Shown in pieces: positions 28,295-37,376 of a DNA stretch of 64,000 nt. The notes below the pieces were generated by a model that was not told the DNA's origin, made no database searches, and was given only the letters and a program-made list of their open reading frames with translations. The stretch is from positions 26,162 to 90,161 of the forward strand of contig MGZK01000154.1 of the NCBI GenBank assembly GCA_001802125.1, in the 5' to 3' direction. This DNA is from Geobacteraceae bacterium GWC2_55_20 (GTDB taxonomy: Bacteria; Desulfobacterota; Desulfuromonadia; Geobacterales; Pseudopelobacteraceae). Position numbers and translations under genes: made by a program. Positions within the stretch are counted from its first letter, which is position 1, and each line of letters begins with the position of its first letter.

Positions 28295-28555
28295 ATGTCA
28301 TTATCGGAAGATCGTATTTCAACCATTGCTCATCAGATCGTCAAACATATCTGGCGAAACGACCTGGCCGATGTAACTGACGATAGCCGGGCGCTGGCCA
28401 GGGTCAAACAATCCCTGGAAGCTTTCTTCGGCTCCATGAACGAGATCGAGGATGCGGTGCGCGCAAAACTGCGCAACAAGGCCCCCGGCAGCCGTGACTA
28501 TGACGTCTTGTATCAAAAGTTCTACCATGACGAGATGGTCCGGAGAGGTCTGTGA
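28295..28555 (+). CDS. DUF507 family protein, second copy
   Basis: An 86-residue paralogue of the preceding gene, beginning MSLSEDRISTIAHQIV. ATG 28295 is preferred to the track's GTG 28286, since GAGGTG sits at proper distance. It overlaps the next gene by 4 nt (GTGA), implying coupled translation with the lipoprotein. Function unknown. Confidence 0.75.
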   Translation: MSLSEDRISTIAHQIVKHIWRNDLADVTDDSRALARVKQSLEAFFGSMNEIEDAVRAKLRNKAPGSRDYDVLYQKFYHDEMVRRGL

Positions 28556-29088
28556 AAGCCAGATTCCTTGCCGCGCCGTTTTTGCTGCTGCTCCTGCTTC
28601 TGGCGGGATGCGCCGCATCGCCCAAAACCAGAAGTTACGGATTTCTTGACCCGCGCCTGGAGCGCGAGGTGCTGTACGTTGTTCCCTTTGATGCAACGCT
28701 GGTTCCGCCCGACTTCGGCGGCCCGATTTTCGATCAGTTCGTGGATATTCTCAATGCCCGTCGCAAGCAGACCAGGGTCGGACGTTTCGTTATCCTGAAA
28801 GAGGAACTGAAAGAGGTCGAGCCGGTCTGGCTGATCAAGCAGAATTATGTGTCCGGCGACATCTGGGGCTATGTGGAAAGCTCGGGCTGCTGCTCCACCG
28901 ACATGAAGGTCAAGTCCCGCATATATCTCTACGAGCCGGGTAAAAACATGCCGACCCTGGAGGTGTTCGTGCCGGTCGAGGGCTTTTTCGAGCATGACCG
29001 CTCGACGCTGGCGGCCGCCAGATCCCGCATGGGCAAAAAGCTGGCCGAAGAACTGGCGGACGCGGTGCTCAGGAAGCTGACTCCATAG
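28552..29088 (+). CDS. Putative lipoprotein
   Basis: A 178-residue protein with a type II signal peptide: hydrophobic run LLLLLL followed by lipobox LAGC (Cys at about 20), so probably a lipid-anchored envelope protein. The mature part is unrecognised and has a conspicuous SSGCCST cysteine cluster. GTG start at 28552 overlaps the DUF507 stop and has GGAGAGG upstream. Probably cotranscribed with the DUF507 pair. Confidence 0.75.
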   Translation: MKARFLAAPFLLLLLLLAGCAASPKTRSYGFLDPRLEREVLYVVPFDATLVPPDFGGPIFDQFVDILNARRKQTRVGRFVILKEELKEVEPVWLIKQNYVSGDIWGYVESSGCCSTDMKVKSRIYLYEPGKNMPTLEVFVPVEGFFEHDRSTLAAARSRMGKKLAEELADAVLRKLTP

Positions 29089-29149
29089 CAGGATTGCATT
29101 CGTCAGAGCGGGCCAACCGTAACCGTATCCAATTTGAACAGACTTCTGG

Positions 29150-29177
29150 CCATGGGCTGACAGCCCACGGCTTTTTT
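29150..29177 (+). terminator. Terminator after the lipoprotein gene
   Basis: The near-perfect stem CCATGGGCTG / CAGCCCACGG (single-base loop, one mismatch) is followed by CTTTTTTC. Confidence 0.75.
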
Positions 29178-29193
29178 CACGAAAGGCATCCGC

Positions 29194-31284
29194 ATGTTGT
29201 TTCTTTCAAGATCGATTCTGATTTCTCTTGCAGCATCAGCGCTAGTTTCTTCAACCATCATACCGTCCGGCGCCGATGAGCTGTTGTCACGCGCAGCCGG
29301 ACTGTTCCGCGAGAAGGATTATACTGCGGCCTTTACCTTGGCCGAGAAATCGGCCAATTCGTTGCAACGCTCATTCTTGAGGGGAACCGCCGCGTTGCGG
29401 GCCGGTAAACCGGCCGAAGCGGCGCCGCTGCTGCTTGAGGCGGAACAGTCGCTGCCGTTGCTTGCGGACTACAGTACGCTCTACCTGGCCGAAGCTTTGA
29501 TGCAACTGAAAAAATATCCAGAGGCGGCTTCCAGGGCGGCTTCGATCCCTAAAGCGTATCCCGCTTCCCAGCTGCTGCGCCGCTCTGAAAAACTCTACGC
29601 CGACATCCTGTTCGAAAGCGGAGACTACAAGGGGGCGCTCAAGGCGTTCCAGTCCTTTGTTGAAAAATACCCCGCCGGATCCGATTCGGTCGATGCGGTC
29701 TATCAGACCGCCAGCTGCAGGGAAGAGCTCGGAAACCAGTCCGGAGCCGTGCAAACCTACCGGAGTATCTGGATCAACAACCCGGTCACCCCACAGGCGC
29801 AAAAATCCGGGGAGAGACTCAGGGCGCTGGAAAAATCCGGATTCAGAGTCAGCCCCTACAGTGCGGACGAGCTGCTCAAACGCGCTTCATACCAGTATTC
29901 GCGGAACGAATTTACAGCGTCCCTCAAAACACTGGGTTCGATAGAGCTTAAAGACCAGCCCAGGGATGTGCTCTGCAGGATTGATCTGAAAACCGGCGTG
30001 GCTCAGTACCGGCTTAGACAGTATAAACAGGCGGAAAAACACCTTGCCGCGGCCATGTCAAGTCCGCTGCCCGGAGTCGCTTCCGAAGCCCGGTTCTGGA
30101 TGGCCAAGTCGCTGGAACGTCAGAACCTGAATGAGCGTGCCCTGGCGATTTATGCCGAGCTGGCCGCCGAGGGGCGCAAACAGGAATATTCCGACGACGC
30201 CATTATGGAGGCCGCCGGTCTGAAACGCGGCCTGGGGCAGTATGCCGCCGCGGCCGGACTTTATGGACAACTGGTCAAGTCGTTCCCCGATTCCAGATTC
30301 ATGACAAAGGCGGTCTGGGAGGCGGGCTGGTGCTCGTACCTGTCGGGAGACTATCCGGCGGCGATTGAATCGTTCAAAATGGTACTTAAGGATGATGCCC
30401 AGCGCGAGAAGGCGCTCTACTGGCTGGGACGCTCTCTGGAAAACAGCCGCGCTGACGATGCCGCTTCGTGGTACCGCATGCTGCTGGATGAATTCCCGGC
30501 CGGGTTCTATGCCACCTGGCACCGTGAACAGAAGGGGTTGAAAGACTCCCGTGAACCCCTGGGGTCGCGAAATCCGCTGGCGGAGTTGCCGTTGCCGGCC
30601 GGATTTGAAAAACCGCGCCTGCTGGCGTCGCTGGGGTTGGCGGAGGAAGCCCGCCGGGAGATGTTTGCCGCTCGAAAGAAAGCCGGTGACAAGAAGGGGC
30701 TGACGGCGGGGGTTGCCAGGGTCTACCTGGAGATGGGGGACTACAGTTCGGCGATTTCGCTCTTCATGCAGAGTCGCCAGGTGGCCTGGGAAAAGGGAAC
30801 ATTACCGTTCTGGACCGCCGGTTACCCCCTGGCCTATACCGGCCTGGTCCGTCAAAGCGTGGCCGAGAACGGTCTTTCCGAGGGGTTGGTGTATGCGCTG
30901 ATTCGCGCTGAGAGCGGTTTTTCCCCGGCGATAAAATCACACGCGGGAGCAATCGGGCTGATGCAGATGATGCCGGCCACCGCTAAACAGACCGCGCGGG
31001 AGAAGGGGGCTTTCAATCCGTTGCGCCTGACTTCGCCGGAGTACAATATCAAGCTGGGAACAAAGCATCTGCGTGATCTGATGAATGAGCAACAAGGGGA
31101 TGTGATTCACGTTGCGGCGGCCTATAATGCCGGATCAGGGGCGCTGAAACGCTGGAAGACGAATCTGAAGGGTCTTAAGAAAGATGAGTTCATCGAGAGT
31201 ATCCCCTATCGGGAAACTCGTGATTACGTCAAGAAGGTCTACGCCTCCGCGGCTACCTACCGCCAGCTGTACGGCCTGAAGTAG
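29194..31284 (+). CDS. slt: Soluble lytic murein transglycosylase
   Basis: A 696-residue periplasmic lytic transglycosylase that cleaves the MurNAc-GlcNAc bond with 1,6-anhydro product. Signal peptide at the N-terminus, then a long alpha-helical solenoid of TPR-like repeats (residues about 30-520). The C-terminal SLT domain carries the catalytic glutamate in ALIRAESGFSP, then GAIGLMQMMPATA and VAAAYNAGSGA, all hallmarks of Slt70-like family 1 enzymes. ATG 29194 with a GAAAGG site. Its TAG stop is the first triplet of a hairpin element shared with the TrpB2 gene end. Confidence 0.92.
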   Translation: MLFLSRSILISLAASALVSSTIIPSGADELLSRAAGLFREKDYTAAFTLAEKSANSLQRSFLRGTAALRAGKPAEAAPLLLEAEQSLPLLADYSTLYLAEALMQLKKYPEAASRAASIPKAYPASQLLRRSEKLYADILFESGDYKGALKAFQSFVEKYPAGSDSVDAVYQTASCREELGNQSGAVQTYRSIWINNPVTPQAQKSGERLRALEKSGFRVSPYSADELLKRASYQYSRNEFTASLKTLGSIELKDQPRDVLCRIDLKTGVAQYRLRQYKQAEKHLAAAMSSPLPGVASEARFWMAKSLERQNLNERALAIYAELAAEGRKQEYSDDAIMEAAGLKRGLGQYAAAAGLYGQLVKSFPDSRFMTKAVWEAGWCSYLSGDYPAAIESFKMVLKDDAQREKALYWLGRSLENSRADDAASWYRMLLDEFPAGFYATWHREQKGLKDSREPLGSRNPLAELPLPAGFEKPRLLASLGLAEEARREMFAARKKAGDKKGLTAGVARVYLEMGDYSSAISLFMQSRQVAWEKGTLPFWTAGYPLAYTGLVRQSVAENGLSEGLVYALIRAESGFSPAIKSHAGAIGLMQMMPATAKQTAREKGAFNPLRLTSPEYNIKLGTKHLRDLMNEQQGDVIHVAAAYNAGSGALKRWKTNLKGLKKDEFIESIPYRETRDYVKKVYASAATYRQLYGLK

Positions 31285-31305
31285 GGGCGATCCTCGTGAT
31301 CGCCC
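31282..31305. repeat. Stop-codon-bearing palindrome TAGGGGCGA, copy 2
   Basis: The second copy of the element seen at 2463: TAG stop, stem GGGCGATC / GATCGCCC, loop CTCGT, then CTTTAT. The stem differs from copy 1 at two base pairs, both compensated. It supplies the stop of the transglycosylase gene and, with a few T residues after it, may terminate transcription. Confidence 0.7.
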
Positions 31306-31356
31306 TTTATTGGCATTATACAATAGCGGATTAATATAAACTCTGCCCCTACGTAA

Positions 31357-31677
31357 TCATAATTGCACGTAGACCACCGACACCCGCTCCAGATATTCCG
31401 TAAGGCGTTGTAACTGGGCGCGGATGGTTTCCGGGTCAGCCGCCAGGGATGCGGTCTCAATAATTTCACCGATCTCAGAAATCTCATCGAAGCCGTAACT
31501 GCCGCCGGTTCCTTTCATGCGATGTGCCAGCAGTCTGATCTGGTCATAGTCTTTCTCGCCCAGAAACTGTTGGATCAGAATGCAGTCGTTCCTCCTGCTT
31601 TCGAGAAAATCCGGCACAATCGGGCGCAGGACATCATCGATCTCCACCGCGAAATTGTCCCTGCCATTATTATTCAT
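31357..31677 (-). CDS. HPt phosphotransfer protein
   Basis: A 106-residue stand-alone histidine phosphotransfer domain with the phosphorylatable histidine in LLAHRMKGTGGSYGF. The start overlaps the end of the hybrid kinase gene by 8 nt, so it is coupled to it and presumably receives phosphate from that kinase's receiver domain. The final output regulator is not adjacent. Confidence 0.85.
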   Translation of the reverse strand: MNNNGRDNFAVEIDDVLRPIVPDFLESRRNDCILIQQFLGEKDYDQIRLLAHRMKGTGGSYGFDEISEIGEIIETASLAADPETIRAQLQRLTEYLERVSVVYVQL

Positions 31678-34099
31678 ACGGGATTCCTTTTAGGTGAGTT
31701 GATAGACACCGCACCACTGTTTTTTTCTTGAACGGTTTCGCGACATGGTCGTCGCAACCCGCTTCAAGGCAGGCCCGGATATCGGACTCGTAGGCATGGG
31801 CAGTCAGGGCGACAATGGCCGTTTTTTTGCGCTGGCTGCCCTCTTCAATCTTACGGATCATGCGGGTTGCCGTAAAACCATCCATTACAGGCATCTGGAT
31901 ATCCATGAAGATCAGGTCGTAACTGTTTTTTTCGAACAAATCAAGCGCTTCCTGTCCGTTTGCGGCTTCATCCAGCAATAATGGCATCTTGAGCAGCAGC
32001 AGCCGCAAGAGCACCCTGTTCTCCTGGGAATCATCCACCAGCAGGATCCGCTTTGTTTCTCCGTCTGCCAGCGGCTGGTAAGGAGAGTCCGCACCGCCGG
32101 ATTCGATTGTATTGGCATCCGTGCCGGGCCCGTCCGGTTTTTCAGGTTTACCGAACATGACAGTAAAAGTGAAGGCACTTCCCACTCCCGGCATACTCTC
32201 CACCATGATGCTTCCATTCATTGCTTCAACCAGTTTGCGGCTTATGGCCAGTCCCAGGCCGCTTCCGCCGTAGCGGCGGGTGATGGAGGCATCGGCCTGG
32301 GTAAAACTCTCGAAAATCATTTTGAGCTTGTTCTGGTCGATACCGATGCCGGTATCCCTGACTTCAAAGGTCACCGGAATCTGCCCGTCCTGTTCGTCCG
32401 CGCTGGTTACCGATACCTGGATGGAACCGTTGACATCGGTAAACTTGATCGCATTGGAGAGCAGGTTGACCATAACCTGGTGAAGCCGCATCTGATCTCC
32501 CACAAGCAGGCGGGGCACTTCCGGAGCCATGTCCATGTTCAGCCGGATCTGCTTTTTGTCGGCGCCCCTCCCCAGCATCAGCATCACACGTTCCATGGTG
32601 TCCGGCAGGTCGAACGGCCGCTTGATTATCTCAAGCTGGCCGGCCTCGATCCGGGACATATCGATCAGATCATTGATAAGTACCAGCAAACTTTCACCGG
32701 CCTGCCGGATCATGGTCAGGCAGCGTTGCTGCTCGGGGGTATGCAAGTCTCCGTCGAGATATTCCGCTCCGCCGATAATCGAGTTGAGCGGCGTCCGCAT
32801 TTCATGGCTCATGTTGGCCAGGAACTCCGACTTGGCCTTGTTGGCTGATTCCGCGGCATCGCGCGCCGCCTGCAGTTCTTCGGTTTTTTTCTTGCGCTCG
32901 GCGACTTCCAGGCGCAACCCCTCGTTTCCTATTGCCAGTTCCGCGGTGCGGGAGGCCACGATCTGTTCCAGGTTGCGGTTGATCACTTCCATTTCGGTCT
33001 GCTTCTTGTGAAGCGCTGCCTGCACTTTTTTCAGGTTGCTTATGTTCTGGGCCGCGCAGATGACGGCCTGAGGGTTATATGAATCATCCTTCATGACCGC
33101 CATGGAAAACAGCATCGGAATGTATTCGCCGTTGGACTTGCGGCAGGCGCATTCTACTCCCTGTACACGGCCATCGGACAAGGCCCGCTTGAATGCGGGA
33201 TACATGCAGAGCGGGGCGTCATGTTCCCCGAATTCCTCGATCCGCCTTCCGACGATATCTCCTGCAGGATATTCGAACAGTTCGCAATAGGCCCGGTTGA
33301 CGCTCTGAACCACCCCTTCGGGCGAAATCACGATCAGTACGTCGTTCATGCTGTCAATCATCTTTTCCATGTATTCGCGTGAGACCGTGGTACTGCGCAG
33401 TTTTTCGGTCATGTCGTTGAACGCGGCCGCCAGCTGTCCGATCTCATCCATCGACGTGACCGCTATGGGTTGGTCCAGTTTGCCGGTGCTGAAGCGCTGT
33501 ACGCCCCTGGTCAACAGTGTTATCGGTCGTGTGATCGCAGCTGCAAATGCGATCGCCACGGCGATGCCCAGAGCCAGTATGACAAGCACAAACGGGAGCA
33601 TCTTTAGCAGCACGCCATGCACATTCTTCTGCACGATCGAGTCATACAGCCCGATATGAACCGTCCCGAGAGCCCCCCCCCGGATCGGTACCGAGATGTC
33701 ATAAATCGGGCCTGCGCTTGAATCGAGCTTGAGGAAGTTTTCGTTGGTTCCGGCTGAATTCAGTTGTGCCTGCGAGATCAGGTCTCTCAGTATATGGGTT
33801 TCGAAGGTGTGGGTAATCAGCTCCTGCCTGGAGTTGACGATGTAGATGTATTCGATGTCACTGTCAATCTTGCGATAGTCGTTGACCAGCAGTTTCAGGC
33901 TGACGCTGTTTTCGGTAATCAGGGGAACTTCGGAAACCTGGGCTATATAGCGGGCAATCGAGAGCCCGCGTTTGTGGATTTCATCTTCAAAGCGGTTGTG
34001 CAGTTCATGGTTCACCAGGATGCCGAGAGCGAAGCCGACAAGCAGAATCAGCAACGCCGTGCCGGCAACGAATTTTCTGCGCAGGGACAATGACCGCAT
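31670..34099 (-). CDS. Membrane hybrid sensor histidine kinase (HAMP-PAS-HisKA-REC)
   Basis: About 809 residues. Two TM helices flank a periplasmic sensor of about 150 residues. Then HAMP (ITLLTRGVQRF, MDEIGQLAAAFNDM), PAS, HisKA with MSHEMRTPLNSI, an ATPase domain with GIGIDQNKL and GSGLGLAISRKLVE, and a C-terminal receiver with phospho-Asp in IFMDIQMPVMDG. The start is uncertain: ATG 34099 (MRSLSLRRKF) puts the first TM at the N-terminus as usual, while the track's ATG 34165 adds 22 residues without a ribosome site. It feeds the overlapping HPt protein. The input signal is unknown. Confidence 0.88.
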   Translation of the reverse strand: MRSLSLRRKFVAGTALLILLVGFALGILVNHELHNRFEDEIHKRGLSIARYIAQVSEVPLITENSVSLKLLVNDYRKIDSDIEYIYIVNSRQELITHTFETHILRDLISQAQLNSAGTNENFLKLDSSAGPIYDISVPIRGGALGTVHIGLYDSIVQKNVHGVLLKMLPFVLVILALGIAVAIAFAAAITRPITLLTRGVQRFSTGKLDQPIAVTSMDEIGQLAAAFNDMTEKLRSTTVSREYMEKMIDSMNDVLIVISPEGVVQSVNRAYCELFEYPAGDIVGRRIEEFGEHDAPLCMYPAFKRALSDGRVQGVECACRKSNGEYIPMLFSMAVMKDDSYNPQAVICAAQNISNLKKVQAALHKKQTEMEVINRNLEQIVASRTAELAIGNEGLRLEVAERKKKTEELQAARDAAESANKAKSEFLANMSHEMRTPLNSIIGGAEYLDGDLHTPEQQRCLTMIRQAGESLLVLINDLIDMSRIEAGQLEIIKRPFDLPDTMERVMLMLGRGADKKQIRLNMDMAPEVPRLLVGDQMRLHQVMVNLLSNAIKFTDVNGSIQVSVTSADEQDGQIPVTFEVRDTGIGIDQNKLKMIFESFTQADASITRRYGGSGLGLAISRKLVEAMNGSIMVESMPGVGSAFTFTVMFGKPEKPDGPGTDANTIESGGADSPYQPLADGETKRILLVDDSQENRVLLRLLLLKMPLLLDEAANGQEALDLFEKNSYDLIFMDIQMPVMDGFTATRMIRKIEEGSQRKKTAIVALTAHAYESDIRACLEAGCDDHVAKPFKKKTVVRCLSTHLKGIPYE

Positions 34100-34412
34100 C
34101 AGGGCTTTTTCCCCTGCTTTTTGCAGGATATTGCCATCGAACAGAGGAACTGCAGGCCCAGGCATGTCAAAAGCCCTGTGGAGATTTTTCCGGAGATGAT
34201 TTTCATTGATGGCTTCAATTGGTTATCCGGGTTTCAACCGTTGATAATTATGAGCGAGGTTTCCATACAGTCGGCTATATTAACATCGTTTTCAGGGAAA
34301 ACAAGCGCGGTTTCAAAATCTTGCCGCCATCCCGCGCCGCTCTGCCTTGAAATGGCCGGTTCCGTGTGGTACAACGGCTGAGTTATTTTCATAAGTGAAA
34401 GGTTTGACAACA

Positions 34413-37025
34413 ATGGCGGAACAGACTCCGATGATGCGGCAGTACCTGGAAATAAAGTCGGGCTATCCCGATGCGATCCTGTTCTTCCGCATGGGGGATT
34501 TTTACGAGATGTTTCTGGATGATGCGCTGGTGGCGTCCCGTATTCTGGATATCGCGCTGACTTCCCGCAACAAGGGGAGCGGCGACGAGATTCCGTTTTG
34601 CGGCATCCCGTTCCATTCCGCCGCCCCCTATGTCGCCAAGCTGATCGAGGCCGGCCACAAGGTTGCGATCTGTGAGCAGGTGGAAGATCCCAAGCAGACC
34701 AAGGGGATCGTGCGCCGCGAAGTGGTCAGGGTCGTTACTCCCGGCCTGCTGATCGAGGCCGAGAGCCTCACGCCGGGTGAAAACAACTATCTTCTGGCGC
34801 TCTGCCGCAGTGCCGCCGACGTCTGGGGTTGCGCCGGCCTGGATGCGTCCACCGGGGAGTTCCGGGTGACCGAGCTGCCGGGCGTGGCGGCGGCGCTGGC
34901 CGAATCGGTCTGCATCAATCCCCGTGAAATCCTGCTGCCGGATGATCTGGAACTGGAGAGTCTGCCGGCGGAGCTGCGGGCTTTTTTTGCTGAAAAGATC
35001 GTTTCGCGCGCGCCGGCCTGGGTCTATGACCGGGATTACGCCGCCGCGCAACTGTGCGGCCATTTTCAAGCGGCATCGGTCGAAGCGCTCGGGCTGGAGA
35101 ATATGCCGGTTGCCTTGCCTGCCGCCGCCGCCGCGCTCTATTACCTGCGCGAGAACCGCAAGAGCGCCCTGCCGCATATTCGCGACATCCGTGTCCACCA
35201 GCGCCACGAACACCTGGCTCTGGATCCGGCCACCCGCCGCAACCTGGAGATCACCGCCAGCATGGCCGAGGGGAAGCGGAGCGGATCGCTCCTGGGCTGC
35301 CTGGATCGTACCGGCACCGCCATGGGAGCCAGGCGCCTGAAGCAGTGGCTGAGTTATCCCCTGGTAGGCGCCGAGCCGATCAGGCAACGCCTGGATGCGG
35401 TGGAGGAACTGCTGGAGTCGCACGATGCCCGTGAGGAGCTGGCGTCACAGTTAAAGAACATTGCCGACCTGGAACGCTTGAACGGTCGCATCGGCATGGC
35501 CGGCGCGGGCGGCCGGGATCTGCGCTCCCTGCACGACTCGCTGGTCCGTCTGCCGGCGCTGCTGGAGCTTTTGTCACTGCTCCAATCCGGGCTGCTGCGC
35601 TCGCTGTCCGCGGCGCTGGATCCGCTGGAGGATCTGCGCGAGCTGATTGCGGCCGGCATCGTCGAAACGCCGCCTTTCTCGCTGCGCGAGGGGGGCATCA
35701 TCGCCGCCGGCTACCACGCCGAGCTGGACGAACTGCGTTCGATCAGCAGCGAAGGCAAGGGTTTCATCGCCCGGCTGGAGGCCCAGGAACGAGCCCGCAC
35801 CGGCATATCGACGCTGAAGATCCGCTACAACCGCGTGTTCGGCTATTCGATCGAGATTACCAAGAGCAACCTGGCGTCCGTGCCGGAAAATTACATCCGC
35901 CGGCAGACCCTGGCCAACGCCGAGCGCTATATCACCGAAGAGCTGAAGAGTTACGAGGAAAAGGTGCTGGGCGCCGAGGACCGCATCTGCGATCTGGAGT
36001 ACACCCTGTTTCAGGAGATCCGCGAACGGGTGGCCGGTCAGGCCGGCCGCATCTCCCGCACCGCCGATGCTCTGGCAAGCCTGGATGTGCTGATATCGCT
36101 GGCGCTGGTGGCCGGAGAGCGCAACTACTGCAAGCCGGTTGTGGACGAATCGGACGTGATCCAGATCAGTGAGGGGCGTCATCCGGTCATCGAAGCGATG
36201 AAGCTGGGCGAACGCTTCGTTCCCAACGATACCCTGCTGGATGGCAACGATAACCAGCTGCTGATGATCACCGGCCCCAACATGGCCGGTAAATCGACCT
36301 ACATGCGCCAGGTGGCGCTGATCTGCCTGATGGCCCAGTCGGGGAGCTTCGTTCCGGCCACTTCGGCCCGCATCGGGATCGCCGACCGCATCTTCACCCG
36401 CGTCGGCGCCGGCGACAACCTGGCCCGCGGCCAGTCAACCTTCATGCTGGAGATGATGGAAGCGGCCGGAATCCTGCGTAACGCGACGCCGAAGAGCCTG
36501 ATCGTGATGGATGAAATCGGCCGTGGCACCTCGACCTTTGACGGGGTTTCGATCGCCTGGGCCGTTGCGGAGTATATCCACGACACCCCCTCATGCCGTG
36601 CCCGGACCCTGTTTGCAACCCACTACCACGAACTGACCGAACTGGCGACGACCCGCGAACGGATCAAGAACTACACCGTTGCGGTCAGGGAGTGGAACGA
36701 CCAGGTCATCTTCCTGCGCACGATCATCCCGGGCGGAGCGTCGCACTCCTATGGAATCCAGGTGGCCCGCCTGGCCGGGATGCCGGCCGACGTGATCGAG
36801 CGCTCCAAGGAAATTCTGCAGAATCTCGAAAGCGGTGAATTCGAGGAGGGTGCGCCGCGCCTGGCCAAGAGCCGCAAGAGCCAGCCCAAACAGGATCTGC
36901 GCCAGTTCTCGCTGTTTGAAACCGGTGAGGATCTGTTGCGGCAACGCCTGAAGAAACTCAATATCGCCACCCTGACTCCATTGGAAGCGCTTAACCTGCT
37001 GGATGAGCTCAAGCGGATGGCATAG
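34413..37025 (+). CDS. mutS: DNA mismatch repair protein MutS
   Basis: 870 residues, the usual MutS length. It binds mismatches and recruits MutL. Seen: mismatch-reading motif GDFYEMF in domain I, Walker [26 protein letters not shown] (Walker B and signature), and [10 protein letters not shown]. Start ATG 34413 ([11 protein letters not shown]), 10 nt after GAAAGG; the GTG at 34395 in the track is less likely. It is transcribed away from the hybrid kinase and stands alone; mutL is not adjacent. Confidence 0.96.
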   Translation: MAEQTPMMRQYLEIKSGYPDAILFFRMGDFYEMFLDDALVASRILDIALTSRNKGSGDEIPFCGIPFHSAAPYVAKLIEAGHKVAICEQVEDPKQTKGIVRREVVRVVTPGLLIEAESLTPGENNYLLALCRSAADVWGCAGLDASTGEFRVTELPGVAAALAESVCINPREILLPDDLELESLPAELRAFFAEKIVSRAPAWVYDRDYAAAQLCGHFQAASVEALGLENMPVALPAAAAALYYLRENRKSALPHIRDIRVHQRHEHLALDPATRRNLEITASMAEGKRSGSLLGCLDRTGTAMGARRLKQWLSYPLVGAEPIRQRLDAVEELLESHDAREELASQLKNIADLERLNGRIGMAGAGGRDLRSLHDSLVRLPALLELLSLLQSGLLRSLSAALDPLEDLRELIAAGIVETPPFSLREGGIIAAGYHAELDELRSISSEGKGFIARLEAQERARTGISTLKIRYNRVFGYSIEITKSNLASVPENYIRRQTLANAERYITEELKSYEEKVLGAEDRICDLEYTLFQEIRERVAGQAGRISRTADALASLDVLISLALVAGERNYCKPVVDESDVIQISEGRHPVIEAMKLGERFVPNDTLLDGNDNQLLMITGPNMAGKSTYMRQVALICLMAQSGSFVPATSARIGIADRIFTRVGAGDNLARGQSTFMLEMMEAAGILRNATPKSLIVMDEIGRGTSTFDGVSIAWAVAEYIHDTPSCRARTLFATHYHELTELATTRERIKNYTVAVREWNDQVIFLRTIIPGGASHSYGIQVARLAGMPADVIERSKEILQNLESGEFEEGAPRLAKSRKSQPKQDLRQFSLFETGEDLLRQRLKKLNIATLTPLEALNLLDELKRMA

Positions 37026-37376
37026 CCGCTTGTTTGATCCGTATTTTTTATTATCACCCCCTGCCATGAGTTGCCCCTTCCCGCTCTCCCGCCTTGTCAG
37101 TGCCCTGGCAGTAATAGCCAACTCCTTTTAATTTATCAGGTTTTAGTGCGCCTAAGATCCTTGTTATCCCGGAGCATTTTGCTTTTGTCACATTTGTTAA
37201 AAACCGGGCATATAAATTGCTTAATTAGATTAGTAAAACTTTGCAACGGATGTCCAGGCCTGACAGAATCACTATAAGACAACTGCCCGGGAAAAAAGCG
37301 GTGCGCTGATCAAGTGCAATGCCCACGGCTGTTACGCTAAATAGCGGATGAATCGGCATATTTTACGGTGGTGGCG
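37026..37376. other. Intergenic region upstream of a hybrid kinase, no gene seen
   Basis: About 350 bp, AT-richer than its neighbours. The 68-residue track ORF lacks a ribosome site and sensible composition. A small hairpin CGCTA/TAGCG occurs at 37335-37346. I see no clear promoter, terminator or riboswitch. Confidence 0.4.

Noticed and set aside
29094-29279. 61-residue ORF before the lytic transglycosylase
   Set aside because: Overlaps the terminator and the transglycosylase signal peptide; no ribosome site.
37026-37376. Possible cyclic-di-GMP or other riboswitch upstream of the hybrid kinase
   Set aside because: Only a five-base-pair hairpin is visible and no conserved riboswitch core could be matched.
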